Source of the DNA: Neurospora tetrasperma FGSC 2508
Taxonomy: Eukaryota; Ascomycota; Sordariomycetes; Sordariales; Sordariaceae
NCBI RefSeq assembly: GCF_000213175.1
Contig: NW_009799099.1
Span: forward strand, 5,337,985-5,401,984
Reading direction: 5' to 3'
DNA: 64,000 nucleotides
Every line of letters starts with the position of its first letter. Within the stretch, counting starts at the first letter, position 1. The notes under the pieces are model-generated. The model searched no databases. It was not told the DNA's origin and saw only the letters and a program-made list of their open reading frames with translations. Positions 34,488 to 46,700 of the stretch are shown here, piece after piece. The position numbers and the translations under genes were made by a program.

Positions 34488-36248
34488 CTACCCTCTACCA
34501 CCACCATAAAACCCCATCCCACTCACCCTCCTCCCAAAACTCCCCGTGTACGTCTTTCCCGACTCCCTCTCCCCAGCAGCAGCAGCCGCCGCCCTCCCCG
34601 CCTTAACCGCCTCCCTGCCCGCAACTTCCACCACGTTTGCCACATTCTTGATCGCCCCGCCCAGTCCCGCCGCCGTCCTTTTCAGTCCGTTGATAGATAA
34701 TTTGGAGTTGAGCGAGGGGTGCGGAGGGGAGGGGAAGTGGTAGAGGGCTCCGCCCGGTTTGTTGGCTGCCGAATTGGATGAGGATGAAGAAGAAGAGAAA
34801 GATGGGGTGGAAGTGGGGGAGGAATGTTGGGAGGAGTAAGTGGGTTGTGAGGGGGCGGTGGTGTAGGTTATTGTTGGTTGAGGTTGTTGTTGTTGATGCG
34901 CTGGGGTGGAGGGATAGGTTGGTTGGGCTGGGAGGTTTACAGCTGGAGGCGACGAAGGGAACGGTGATGAAGGGGAAGTAATTGTTGGTGAGGGCAGGGT
35001 CGTGGCCGGTTGATGTTGGGTTGGTGGTGAAGGCCGGGGTGGGTAGGCGGCTGGAAAGTACGAGAATGAGTGTCTGTGGTTCCCGGCTGTAGATGATTGC
35101 GGAGAGGCGGGTGAGAAGGGTCCTTGTTGGGTTGGAGGAGTGAGTGGTAAGTGGCTGGTGTTGAGGGTTGGTGTCGGTGGACACTGGTAGCCGGAGAAAT
35201 ACAGAGATGTTGGCCGTGTTGACTGAGGAGGGGGACGTGGTGGTGAATGGGGAGGGCTGCCGTAGGTTTGTTGCTGATATGGAGGCGGCGGAGGTGCTTG
35301 CCCAACCGATGTTGGGGCTTGGCTGAATCCAGGCGAAGGCGCAGAACTGTAGTTGCCAGGTTGGCGGTATGGGGGAGTGAACGGAGCCGGAATTTCTCCT
35401 GACGGCAGCAGCGGTGGTGACTGGGGAGGTGAAAGGCTCTGGTACCCTGGCTGAGCCGGAGCAGACGTGTAGGTCGGCTGTGGCACTGGTGGAGGGATAG
35501 GCGCTTGTTGCTGGGAAGCTGATGGATATTGCATAGGCGGCGGACTCGGCGTGCTCTGTGTTGCCTCGTCATGAAGCGAGGGTGGTGAAATCGGTTTCTG
35601 ATATTGAGGCTGGGTATGATATCCAGTGTCTGACTGTTCTTCAAGCGAGGCGGGCCAAGAGCCGGGGACAGAAGGTAGGGCTTCGGCTTCTACGACGATC
35701 AGCCCTTCACTGTCAGGAGTTTCCAATTTCTTGGCCGGTTTCGGGGGAGGGACATCTGAAGAGGGCTCCACAGCATTACTCTCCCGCACAGGAGGAGGTA
35801 ATGACCCTTCAAGCTCAGCAACAAAGCTATTGGAGGTCCGTCGTCCGGCCGTGGATGTAACCGAGTTACGATGTTGCGAAGAAGGTGGAGAATAAGGTTT
35901 GTAGTTTTGTTCTGCCTGTGGTGACTGCGGTGTCTGGCACTGGGTCGGTATTTGGCTCGATACGGGCCTATGTTGAACTCTCAAGGGTGCCGGAACCAGG
36001 GAGCTATCGCCAAGGTCAAACTTTGCGAGCGAGGAAGCCAGAGATGACTGGCTTGCAATAGACGAACGTCGGCTATTAGTCTCATGACTACCACTTGGCC
36101 CTAGCTGCTGTGTAGGTGGCCGGTACGGTTGATATGGACGGTAGGCTTTCGGCTCTGATAGTCGACGTTGTTGCTCCGGTTGTTGTTCTTGTGGTTGAGA
36201 CTGCTGCCGATAAGCAGAGCCGTATGGGGTGATGCCGCTGTATGACAT
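34488..36248 (-). CDS. proline/serine-rich disordered protein of unknown function
   Basis: One 586-residue open frame without introns. Pro, Ser, Gln and Tyr dominate, with repeated PYQPYRPP-like and PPPYQQQ-like segments through residues 1-480, so most of the chain should be disordered. A short acidic patch (about 170-200, LETPDSEGLIVVEAEALP) and a C-terminal segment of about 70 residues look better ordered: Leu-rich start (SLNSKLSINGLKRTAAGLGG), then an Ala/Lys helix (VAGREAVKAGRAAAAAAG) and a Gly-rich tail. Many PxxP and PPxY-like runs could bind SH3 or WW domains; this is inference. The absence of stop codons over 1.7 kb supports a real gene, although the GC-rich low-complexity sequence makes chance frames longer than usual here. 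Confidence 0.7.
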   Translation of the reverse strand: MSYSGITPYGSAYRQQSQPQEQQPEQQRRLSEPKAYRPYQPYRPPTQQLGPSGSHETNSRRSSIASQSSLASSLAKFDLGDSSLVPAPLRVQHRPVSSQIPTQCQTPQSPQAEQNYKPYSPPSSQHRNSVTSTAGRRTSNSFVAELEGSLPPPVRESNAVEPSSDVPPPKPAKKLETPDSEGLIVVEAEALPSVPGSWPASLEEQSDTGYHTQPQYQKPISPPSLHDEATQSTPSPPPMQYPSASQQQAPIPPPVPQPTYTSAPAQPGYQSLSPPQSPPLLPSGEIPAPFTPPYRQPGNYSSAPSPGFSQAPTSVGQAPPPPPYQQQTYGSPPHSPPRPPPQSTRPTSLYFSGYQCPPTPTLNTSHLPLTPPTQQGPFSPASPQSSTAGNHRHSFSYFPAAYPPRPSPPTQHQPATTLPSPTITSPSSPFPSSPPAVNLPAQPTYPSTPAHQQQQPQPTITYTTAPSQPTYSSQHSSPTSTPSFSSSSSSSNSAANKPGGALYHFPSPPHPSLNSKLSINGLKRTAAGLGGAIKNVANVVEVAGREAVKAGRAAAAAAGERESGKTYTGSFGRRVSGMGFYGGGRG

Positions 36249-37013
36249 GATGACTAACTGATGAGACTCGGACTTCCAATCTTCACAATCCGGATTTTAT
36301 GGGAACAGGTACAAAAGGACAAGAGTTTCCGACCTTTGGGGAGAAGAGAGAAGAGAGGACAGTCAGGCTGGGGCTGGAGAACACATGATGAAAAAGCCCA
36401 ACACATTCACAACCCGGTCTGATGTGGCTGAAGCACAGTGACTGAAAGCAGCCAGGCACAACACGAGCTAGTCCACAAGACAGCAGCTCTTGACGAATGG
36501 GATAACCCTGCTTCTACATCGGATATCGAGGGTTTACCGTCTTGGCATTCCTTCAGCTAGACCACAGGCAAACTGGTGCCTTGCTCAGCCGCCGCAGGCG
36601 AAGCTTTTGGTGACAAACCCAATCGGGGAAACGAAAGGATCGAAGGCTGATAAGCCCCGCAACCTTGCTGACCCAGTCGTTGAAAAAGTGGGAATTCCAG
36701 CCAACAGTTCGTTCACATCTTGATTTGTCGTTGGTTTCCATTTGGATGGTTCTCATGTCGTTGTTCAGAGGTAAAATGAAACAGTCTCGTGGCACATGTT
36801 GACGAGTTTGAAACATGCCCCCACAGTTCGTCCTGTCTTGTTCCCCGCACTTGAACGCATGGAGATCATCAGCTTCATCCGAACAAGCAAGCCATGGCTG
36901 AACCGACATAGGCTCCCGTTATAGGATGAAGAATCAATAGTTTTATATCATGGTCTCCAATCCCGATGATTCTGTCTTTCCTTCGACCCAAGACAAATCG
37001 CCAGACGTCAACC
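36249..37013. other. intergenic between divergent genes
   Basis: Promoter region for the proline-rich gene (-) and the ThuA-like gene (+). No coding content recognised. Confidence 0.4.
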
Positions 37014-37778
37014 ATGTCTTCAGCCGAACCCATTAGCGTGTTGGTCTTCTCTCGCACCGTAGCCTATCGCCACGACTCTATCCCGGCTTCCATAAAGGCT
37101 CTTGAAGACCTTGCGGCAACTTCCCTGACCACTTCCCAGCCGTTTGGTACGACAGCAACCGAGGACCCTACGATATTCACACCCTCCGGGCTCTCGCAGT
37201 TTCGTGTCATTATCCTTCTGCAATGCTCTGGCAAGTTCCTCGATTCTTCCCAGCTCGAGGCACTCAAGGGTTTCGTCCACTCCGGCGGTGGCGTGATAGG
37301 TCTCCACTGCGCCAGCTTTGCTATGGAGTCGAGTGAGTGGTATGGCCGTTTGATCGGTGGTGTCTTCAAGGACCACCCAGAGCCCCAGATGGCCAAGATC
37401 CGGCCTGTTGTCAACAACATGGACCATCCTCTCCTGACTGTTATCAAAAGACCCCAATACGAGAGCGAGGGAAAGAAGACAATGTTCGGTGTGACGACGG
37501 ACAAGGAGTGGGAGTGGGACTGGTTCGATGAATACTACAACTTCAAGACGAACCCGTGGGATAACCCGCATCTCCAGATTCTCCTCGCGGTTAACGAAGA
37601 GACTTATACCGGAGGAACACACGGCGAGCGTCACCCTCTTGCATGGGCCCAGGAGTTCGAGGGCGGCCGGTCATTCTACACCTCTCTTGGCCACTTTAGT
37701 GATGCATATCTGGAGGATCCCGGGTTCATGGCATTTATCTACAAGGCCATTTTATGGACCGCAAGATTGGACAACTGA
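37014..37778 (+). CDS. ThuA-like domain protein
   Basis: Class I glutamine-amidotransferase-like fold of the ThuA family (named from bacterial trehalose utilisation, later linked to keto-sugar or glycosyl metabolism). 254 residues from ATG 37014; an in-frame ATG at 36966 would add 16 residues. Visible: ISVLVFSRTVAYRHDSIPASI at the N-terminus (the family's FSRT...YRH start), the VIILLQCSGKFLD strand, GFVHSGGGVIGLHCAS at the nucleophile elbow position, and the YTGGTHGERHPLAW and GRSFYTSLGHFSDAY motifs near the end. Single exon, cytosolic by appearance. The reaction of fungal members is not established; a sugar-modifying role is inference. It lies 344 bp upstream of, and on the same strand as, a HAD hydrolase gene. 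Confidence 0.9.
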   Translation: MSSAEPISVLVFSRTVAYRHDSIPASIKALEDLAATSLTTSQPFGTTATEDPTIFTPSGLSQFRVIILLQCSGKFLDSSQLEALKGFVHSGGGVIGLHCASFAMESSEWYGRLIGGVFKDHPEPQMAKIRPVVNNMDHPLLTVIKRPQYESEGKKTMFGVTTDKEWEWDWFDEYYNFKTNPWDNPHLQILLAVNEETYTGGTHGERHPLAWAQEFEGGRSFYTSLGHFSDAYLEDPGFMAFIYKAILWTARLDN

Positions 37779-38122
37779 AGTGAGCAAGGTATATGGTCCC
37801 CGTAGGTTAGGTTGTCAGAGCCAATATCGGACGAAGCCGAAGGTGTTGTTTGCTGCACTTCCCCTCTGTACCCCACTATACTTTTAGCGGCTTCCAGGCA
37901 TCTCAAGCCAACCACATCATCGATCTTCCACACTCTCGACCTCATACCACTTGTGAATCATCTTTGCCCCCGTTACTCCCCGTCAAGACTAGGCACATCC
38001 GTTACCCCTTTGATGACTATAAAGACTCAAGTATAAGCTCTTCATTTACCTACCTTATCTATACTCATTCGTTCGCCAGTGAACATTACTTCATCAAAGC
38101 TCTACCCAGTTGCAATATCACC
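37779..38122. other. intergenic spacer
   Basis: Separates the ThuA-like and HAD genes. The HAD frame stays open back to 37850 but without family similarity, so it is treated as 5' leader. Confidence 0.4.
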
Positions 38123-39259
38123 ATGCGTGGAATACTCCAAGCTGCCAGAACCGCGAATATCTCGCGGGCTCCCAAGTACAACCTCCTCGTTTGCTTTGAT
38201 GCATTCGAGACCCTCTATGCCCCCAAAGAACCGGTTCACAAGACGTACGGTCAGTTTGCGCGCGATAACGGTCTCCATCACGCTAGTGACGATGTTGTGG
38301 CTGTTTATCTTCACGACCGCATCACCACGGCCGCCAAAGAATACCCCAACTACGGCAAGCATGTTAAGGGCATGGACCCCGAAGCTTGGTGGATGAAGGT
38401 GATTCAAGTTGCTCTTACTAGTCACTCGACTGTTTCCTGAACTGAAGCTGAAATATCACTGCAGGTTATTAAGAATATCTTTGTCGACGTTGAGCCCAGT
38501 CTAAGTAACGCAGCTCACAAAAAGCAGCTGGATGATTTGGGCCATAAACTCTTTCAGCATTTTTCTACCCACGACGCCTACAAGACTGCGCCCAATATGC
38601 CCAAACTTCTCCAATCTTTGAAGCATCACAGATCCAACGGCAAGTTGGACAACCCCTCCATCGACCATGTTGTTCTGGGCGTCATCAGCAACTCAGATGA
38701 CCGCGTTGGGGGGATTCTTTCCTCTCTGGGCCTCGACGTCAGCCCCCTACGTTTCCAGAGAGAGTCCAAGCAGGACACCCATTTCGAAAGCGCTCGTCCT
38801 GTCGACGGCAAGTCGTACGACATCGACTTTACCGTCATGTCATACGACGTTGAAGAGTCAAAGCCACACAAGGTCATGTGGCAGGCAGGAGAGATGCTGG
38901 CTCGCAGAGCGGTTACCCATGAGCTCGGCAAGTTTGATGAGAGCATTCCTTGGTTGAAGCTCTATGTTGGTGATGATATCAAGAAGGACGTTGCATCCGC
39001 CTGGGGTTGTGGATGGAATGCGGTCCTTTTGAAGGAATTCATCACCGAGTATCCTCCTGATGAGCGTTTGGAGAGTCTGGAGGAACTACTGACGATGCCA
39101 GTTACCCAGCTCTTGACCGGGCAACCTCGAATGTTTACGGTCAACAAGCTCGAGACTTTGGTCGAGTGGATCGTGAAGAGAGGCTTGGAGGTTCCCGCTG
39201 GTTCTACGGGGGCCGACAGCTCTGAGGAGAGATTCAAACTTGTTGAGGAGATCGAGTGA
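38123..39259 (+). CDS. HAD-superfamily hydrolase (HDHD3-like)
   Basis: Haloacid-dehalogenase-type hydrolase, probably a phosphatase. Exons 38123-38398 and 38465-39259 (intron 66 bp, GTGATT donor, CTGAAC branch, GCAG acceptor) give 356 residues. Motif I is FDAFETL with nucleophile Asp26; the usual second Asp is replaced by Phe, as in HDHD3 and haloacid dehalogenase relatives. Motif II is LGVISNSDDR with Ser. Motif IV is YVGDDIKKD with the metal-binding Asp pair, followed by AWGCGWNAVLL. The N-terminus (RTANISRAPKYN) could be a weak mitochondrial targeting sequence. The C-terminal 90 residues beyond motif IV are longer than in short HAD proteins. The substrate is unknown. Confidence 0.88.
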
Positions 39260-39599
39260 AGTGACGCTGAAGAAGGCCTATACCCATAGCATTGCATTTT
39301 GTAGTATTAGTTAGCCGGCATTTTTCAGGATGTATTACCAGGGATGTTTCAATTAATTATTAGACACTCCTTTTGTACTATTAATGAAACATACTTGCCT
39401 GTCGAAAAGGCCTTCGGTTCTATCTGAAAGGCGCGAATAGGATTTTGTTATGCCCAAGGTAAACTCAGAACGTCTAGAGAAAACTTCACATGAGATACTT
39501 TAGCCCAGAAAAGGCTTTTAATCGATGTTAGAAGACATTTTAGACACGACTCAACACTCAGGAAATGATACCAGAGGGGTGATGTCTTCGACATAACCC
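39260..39599. other. intergenic, no gene seen
   Basis: 3' flank of the HAD gene up to the decayed dehydrogenase. Confidence 0.4.
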
Positions 39600-41260
39600 C
39601 ATTTACCTCCCGGCCACTCGCTATCCTCACAACTCCAAATTCTTTCAACGCCCCTTGGCACAACGCCCTCCACCTTCTCTCTTGACTTTTGACCACACGC
39701 TCTCCTGCAGCATCTTCCCTCCCCGCCTCTGATCAACTCTCTCGGCTCATCCACCATATGATTCAACAAGTCACTCCCATGTGTTTCCTCCCCTACCCGA
39801 CTAGCCGCATGCACAAGCGTTCTACCTCCCACCTCCGTCGACCTAGCCACCAACCTCATCATCAACTTCCCTATCGCCACCGCGAAGGTCCCTGAACTTG
39901 AAAATCCCTAACTTGACGAGACCGGGTTAGACGCCCCCATTTTCTCAACGGGGTAGTGAGCTGCCACAGCGCGGGCAACGAAAAACTGAAGCAGTTTGAA
40001 AATGAAGGCTTGATCCGAGCGATCAAGCCATTCAGCGTTACGCGTGTAAGTCCGTTGTCTTGTGCTCCGGCAGGCTAATGAGATCTTTGAGTGTGGATGA
40101 TGTAGGCGATTGCAAGATGTCTTTATGTTGGAGACCATTCGCAAATTGTAGAGCTGTGAGCTCTACTAGCTCCCACAATTCCAGCGTTGTTGGCAACAGT
40201 TTTTTTTTCTCAACTGTGGTTTGGCTAGCAAAGGCAATGTGGTATGCGTTGAAAGTGTCATTCAATTTAAATCTTGCGCTTCAAAAACTCCAGCGTTTTT
40301 AAAGAAAGTCTCATCCTCATCCTCTTCCTCTTCATCTACACTGTCCTCGTACTCGTCGTCGAAAAAGTGATCTTCCTCTTCCTCTGGCCTGCCGGCAGGG
40401 TTGAGCACGTTACCTAGGTATAGAGCTGCCACTCGGGCGCGGAGCGAGAGAGGTGGAAGTCGATGTAGGTGTGTGTGAGCAAAGGATGTGAGAAGACCGT
40501 CGTTGTTGGTCTGGACTGACAGGGTCGGGGAACAGACGGGCAGTTTCACGGAGTCTGGGAAAAACAGGAAGAAGGCAACAAGGGAGGCGGTGACCATATT
40601 GACGGTTGAGCTCCCCTCGTCCTGCTTGAATCTGCGTCATGGTCCGGTTAGGAGGGATACGCCCGCATTAAGAAGAAGAATGTCAAGGGAACTCTTTCGA
40701 GCTTGGCGCTCACGCGAGAGGTGAAGAACAGGACACTGGTCCTGATCGTAGCTGCATTGGTCGAGCTCGTGTCCCAGATGAAGATGACGCTGTTGGAGCA
40801 CTTGGTGGAAGGACAGATAGCATTTGGGCCTGTGCGCTGTGCTGCCTACCTGCCTATCTGCCTGCCCGCCTGCCCGCAATCCAAGGTAGGTAGGTTCAGA
40901 TGCCTACAAAATCAGATTGTCCCGACCGCAGTTTCCCACTCTTTCTTCTTCTCCTTCTTTCTTCTTCAAACACTTTTAACGTAACGCACCTTAATCACAT
41001 CAGCCGACTGGATGAGTTCCTCTCCCACTCGCTGTCGGTCAATGAGAGTGCAAGAGTAACTTGAGAGTCTCCTTCCCGCTATCAACAACGGCATCAGCGC
41101 GTTCATTTTCCCCAATGGCTCTGAGACCGGTCGGCGGCGGGTTCCCTACATGTCCACCTTCAATTCCAGTAAGATGTAGCATGTGAACGACACTGAGGCT
41201 GAGGCCGATGTTGGAGACGGTTACGATGATGGTTTTGCCGGTGAAGGAGTTGATTTGGAT
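39600..41260 (-). pseudogene. decayed short-chain dehydrogenase/reductase (SDR)
   Basis: Family pieces occur in the correct order on the minus strand but in different frames. The N-terminus is at about 41258-41180 (SFTGKTIIVT, with the glycine motif changed from TGxNxGLG to TVSNIGLS). The LDILLLNAG strand is at about 40690-40660 with a stop soon after. A PRLRETAR-like piece lies at about 40550, a LLQFFVARAVAAHYP piece (after the active-site YxxxK helix) at about 39990-39945, and the C-terminal LVARSTEVGGRTLVHAAS piece at about 39870-39810. Intact fungal SDRs have all of these in one spliced frame. The separating frameshifts and stops, and the lost cofactor-binding glycines, show inactivation. 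GC content is near normal, so decay here was by indels and substitutions and not by strong RIP. It adjoins the AT-rich block. Confidence 0.75.
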
Positions 41261-42169
41261 AAGGGAGGGTGGTGAGTAAAGGGCTTTCTGAAAAACTAAA
41301 GGTTGCCCTGAGGGTGGAAGAGGCCGTCTCGGCCGTATGTATACCTAGGTGGTGGGTTGAGGAGGGAGAGTGTGAGTGTTGATTCCAGGGCCTATCATAA
41401 ACTATTGATGAGGAGGATAGTACTTGAAGAAATTCCAGAGTAGGAATTGAAATGAATAGGATGCCGTTGCGCCTGTTAACTGCGAGTGACCACCTTGAGG
41501 ACGTAACGCAATCTGGACATTCTCCATTCTCTATTGTTGAAGCGTGCTTCAACTGTTCAGAGGTGGATGGCATTCACTGCCTCAGAGGGGCTCATGGTTC
41601 ATTTATGACCCGCATCCACCGAACGGACTGTTGAGGGACGGTTCGTCTATAGCCAGTTTTCTTTGTTGAAGTTTCTCGCGTTCTTATTAGTTAGATGCGT
41701 AGTACGGCCCTACAATTAGTTAGGGTATCTTGCTAAGCCTGTTTTTGATTAGTTAATTCGCTTATAATATTTTTGATATAGGCTACTAATATATATTAGG
41801 TCTCCCCTTTTCTATTACTTTCTAATATATGTATTTAGTAAACAGCTAGTAGATTAGTTTAGTACTTATATTAACTAACTATTTACACTGTAATGCTCCC
41901 TCCCGCTATTCAATTTCAATTTTATTGCTAATACTTAATATTAGTATTAATATTATTATTGCGATTTGATTTTAATACTTAATTTACCATTAGAAAAGTT
42001 ATTATAACAGTTATAAATACGTATTATTAGAAAGTAATAGTCTCTTTATCCGGTAAGTAACCAGTAAGCGATAAGCGACCGGCAACCGACCAGTAAACTA
42101 GTCTATATAGGGTATAAGAATTTCGCTTTTCCCTCCATTTTGAGTTTTAAATTTTCCCTTTTACTTATT

Positions 42170-42720
42170 ACTAACCTAAAGTTCTATTCCTAAAAGAGAG
42201 TATTAAATCAACTATCCTATTAATTATTAACCTACAATAAGGAAGTTGGATTATTAGATAAATTAGTCTATTTATTACTAATATAAAATTCTACTTTTGA
42301 AAGCAAATTGATAAAATTATTTTTTAATACACGTAAGGATTGTTAGATAGACTATTCTATAAATTATTAACCTAAAATTCTATTTTGTAAAGAAAGTTAA
42401 TAAAAACCTAGAATTGGGTATTGCTCTAAATTTGATAGTGGATGTAGATCCTGACTTTTTAGATCCTATTTTTTAAGTAAAATTAATTCTCCCCTTCTTA
42501 TTTATTTATCTGTTATTGCTAATCTATTATTAATAGATATAAGGAGTATTAGATAGACTATTTTACTTATTATTAACCTAAAATTTTATTCTTAAAAGAA
42601 AGTTAATAAAAACCTATAATTGGGTATTACTTTAAATTCGATAGTGGATGTGGATCCTACTTTTTTAATCCTACCTTTTTAGATCCTATTTCTTGAATTA
42701 GTTCTCCCCTTCTTACCTAT
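42170..42720 (+). repeat. degenerate tandem repeat inside AT-rich block
   Basis: A unit containing TTATTAACCTAAAATT then AAAGAAAGTTAATAAAA recurs at about 42174, 42277, 42367 and 42570. The last two copies share a longer stretch (ACCTA...TTGGGTATT, then GATAGTGGATGT and repeated GATCCTA) and differ at few positions. Confidence 0.65.
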
Positions 42721-45700
42721 TTACTTATTATTACTAATTTATTATTATAGGTACGGGGGATTTCCTTTTTTCTAGGGTTTTCTTTTTTTTGGGGGTTTCC
42801 TTTTCTCTAGAGGTTTCTTTTTTATTAGTTTTTGTCTATTTATTTTGAGGGCTTATATATTTTTCCTTTTATTATTGATATAAATATACATATTAAATAT
42901 GATAAAATATATTATTAATATAAACCCAATGCCGAATTTATTAATAAGCGAGATTCTATTAAGTTCGTACAAAACTGTAGAGAATATTACAATAATTAAA
43001 TTGAGGTAAAATACTATTAGGTCCTTATTTATTATCCTTAAACCCTAGTATTCCCTTTGGTTAACTAACCGGTATTGCTTACTTAATAGTAAATCCTTTA
43101 AAATATATAAATCCTACTATAAACCTAGTATACCGTATTAATCTACTACCTGTGAGTAAATAGTACTTTTGAAAGTAAAGATCCGAACCGTAGGGGGTTG
43201 CGGGTGCGATTCGGGTAATATTAGTTGGCTGGCCTATTAAATAATTAATATTCAATCTTTAATAGGTTATTAGCTATAAGAAGAGAGATACTACCGAATT
43301 ATCCCCTCCTCCTAACTAATTATAACCAATATAATAACTAGTATAGTAATTAGTATAGTAACTATTAGTTTTTCCTTTACTAAGACTATTACTGCTTCGA
43401 TTTTAATATAAATATTGCAAGGAAGAATTTAATAAGTTACTAGAGTAAGAATTATAACTATTTCTATTTATAATACTACCGATAGTACTACTACCGATAG
43501 TACTGCTAATAGTACCTCCTATATTAATACTACGCTAAAGACCCTTGGTACTAGCCCCGGTACTAGTTTAGTTAGTATAATAATTTCGAAGAATTATTAA
43601 TATTGATAGGTGGTTTTAAAATTGAAATCGTATTATATGCTAAATTACTCCTTTCTTTCTTATAGGTAAGAATTCGTAAATATATTTAAAATGATAGATA
43701 AATTAAACTATGGATATAGTTAATTATATTTGATATAGGATTCTCCTAATACTACTATAGCCCGCCGCTAGATTAATGAGATTCGGTATAATTATTATTA
43801 TCATTATTATAATAATTAATAAATATTAGTTACCCCTTCTTTCGAGAGTTAGAAAAGATATAACGGTAGTATTTATTATAGGGATAAGAATTAGAATGAT
43901 AATTAAGAAGGCGATATATATAATAGTTAGAATAATAATATAAATGCGGATAATATGGAAGATTATAATTCTAATATTGGTTAAAATCCTAACCTAGATT
44001 TAGATTTAAATTTAGATTTAGAGGACGATTATTTCTTTTGCCCAGTATATAATATTGCCCGGGCTATAGTAGATAGGTATATTAAGTTTGGTTTTTATAA
44101 ATATTACCAGTTGGGTATACTATATAGTAATGCCGACTTCGAGAATAAGTTCTGTATACGTTATTGAAGGGTATTTACGCGGGGGTTATTTTTTGATATC
44201 AATAATAATAAAGAGAAGGAATATTGTAATTTGTATTATTTAAATCCCTTTCTACTTATTCAGAATTGTAGACCGCTACTACACTATCCTCTAATATAAT
44301 ATTGGGTATATTGTAGTTTTATTTAATAAAATGTTCAATCTGACTTTGAATACTTTCGCCCCGTCTCTTTACTTCCTAACCTTCGGTTCTACTCTTATTT
44401 TTAATAATATAAAGACCCTCCCCTCTATTTATATAATCCTCCCTATAATATCCCTTTTTAATTCTCTCCTACCTTCTTTCCTCTTTATAATAATATTGTT
44501 TAAGATAGTTTCCTCTAATCGCAACCGTCCTAGCCCGATTAACCTCACCTCCAACCCTAAAGTTTCCTCCCTAGAGGTATTTCTAGGCTCTCTTAATTTT
44601 ACAGCCCCAACTTACTTAGAATTTGCAATATTTTCTTATATTTTTCGTAGTAATCCGGATCTCTAAATCCCTCAAAACTGGTATACTTATCCTTTTTATT
44701 ATTCTTAATTCTTATATTAACTTATATAATACTATCTATAAAATCTCTTACTTTTATTATACTTTAAATCTTACTACAATCCTAAAATCTAATAAGAGAC
44801 TTACCAATCCTAATATCTTTCGTAAAATTATTACTAATAAAACCTACCTCGTTTCGGCTTTCTATAAGCTTTATATCCTTTTCTTTCTCGCCCTTCTTTT
44901 CTAATTAACGTTTTATTCCTAATTACTGACCTCTAAACTACGACCTATATTCATATTACCGGTAAATATATATTAGGTATTCGTATTAACTTCTTTAATA
45001 CCTATCATGCTATTTAATCCGTAACTATTATTATATTATTAAATAGCCCAACTAAATATCATTAAGGATTAAATACCTTTGTTTACATTATTCAATAATT
45101 TATTAAGCATATATATATTTATTTAGTATAAGACGGTCTCCCGAATAATATTACTAACCTTCTCTATACTCTATACTATAATACTATTATCTTTTAATAG
45201 AAGGGATACTATACGCTATATATAAAGGATATTCTCTATAGTTGTACTCATTCCGGCCTTAATATTAATAATATAATAAATTTAATTTATACTATTTTTA
45301 ATTCCAATAGTAATATAGTTATTCCTACGTATATTATATTTAATTTCAATAGTAATAGTATACCTATTCCTATTTATATAGTCTCTGGTTCTAATAATAA
45401 TAATACTACCCTTAGTAGCCCTATAGTCATCAATACCCCCAGCCGTCCTATTACAAACAATAATTAAATTCCATGGTATTATAATATTATCAAAAATTAA
45501 ATTCGTATAATAGAACTTTTCGAAGAGTCTTTCAAGTATAATTAAGCGTTAAATAAATAGAACTTCAATTCTTACTATAATGATAATATACATAATACTT
45601 ATAATTAATATAATTATCTCTTTCCTATTTCTTTATTCTTTTATTTTGATATCGTTAGTAATTTATTCCCTTTTTAAAAATACTTTACGAATTCTTTACA

Positions 45701-46489
45701 CTACTTCTCTTTAAATTTAATTACTAAACAATATTCCTTCAATTTACTTAACTTTAATACTTATAATAAAATCCTCTTAATTTTAATTCCACTGTCCAAA
45801 TAATTCTAAAATTCCTTTTTTATTAATAATTAATTTTTAATTTTTAATTAGAAAAGGCTTTCTATATTAAAATAATTTAAAATAATATATATAAAGGTCT
45901 GTTTTTCTAGTCCGTAGGCGTAGATAAGCGTTTGGACGCTTAACCCCTTTCTCTAAAAGAAAAAAGCCTGGAATTTTATAACCTCTATTATAACTTAAAT
46001 TAGGAGAAAGTTCCTTATTTTAATTAATAGGTATAGTTTATCATTATTTTCCTCCGGTATTTGAATTCTCCTCTTTTTCTTTTCTTTTTTTGTACTAACT
46101 ATATATTATTAAATAGCTTTACTATTAAATTTAAGATTAAAGTCGGTAGTAGTAAATCTATATTATCAACCTAATTTAATTACTATTATTACTTATTAGT
46201 AATTGTAAAATAATACTTACTTTTTATTTATTACGTTCTTTAATTACTCTTAATAATTAATTATTGTAAGTTCCGGGATTTATAATAATAATAGTAGATT
46301 CCCTAATTCTAAAGGGGGACTAACTATAATTATTAAAAGTTTTTCCATTAGTACCTACGCTTTAACCTACCTAATTTTAGCTATACTATTCTTTAATTTA
46401 TCAGTAAATAACTGACTTCTAATTTATTATATCCGAATATAATTAATTACTTAAACTACTATTTCTTAAACGAACCTCACTTAATCCGT

Positions 46490-46700
46490 ACAGACAAACC
46501 TGTCACAGGATTACCTGTGACTGTGCCTAGCACATCACGTGCATGTGCACGTGCGCTGGTCCCGGCTCTGGGCATGGCCTTCGTGCCTTGCCCTATATCG
46601 CCAGACCTGCGCACACCTCTCTTCTTCTCTCCTCGTACAACTACGCATATCCAACCTACCCCCTACCAGTTGCCTTGCCCCGTGATAAAACCTTTCTTTA
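46490..46700. repeat. GC-normal island with perfect hairpin inside the LINE relic
   Basis: About 210 bp of GC-rich sequence in AT-rich surroundings. It starts with an 8 bp perfect inverted repeat, GTCACAGG-ATTA-CCTGTGAC at 46500-46519, followed by alternating CACGTGCATGTGCACGTG. CpA and TpG are common, so it escaped RIP. Boundaries and target duplication could not be fixed. Confidence 0.55.

Noticed and set aside
44331-44904. Open frames in the AT-rich block as genes
   Set aside because: Composition, lack of CpA and absence of similarity point to RIPed relic sequence.
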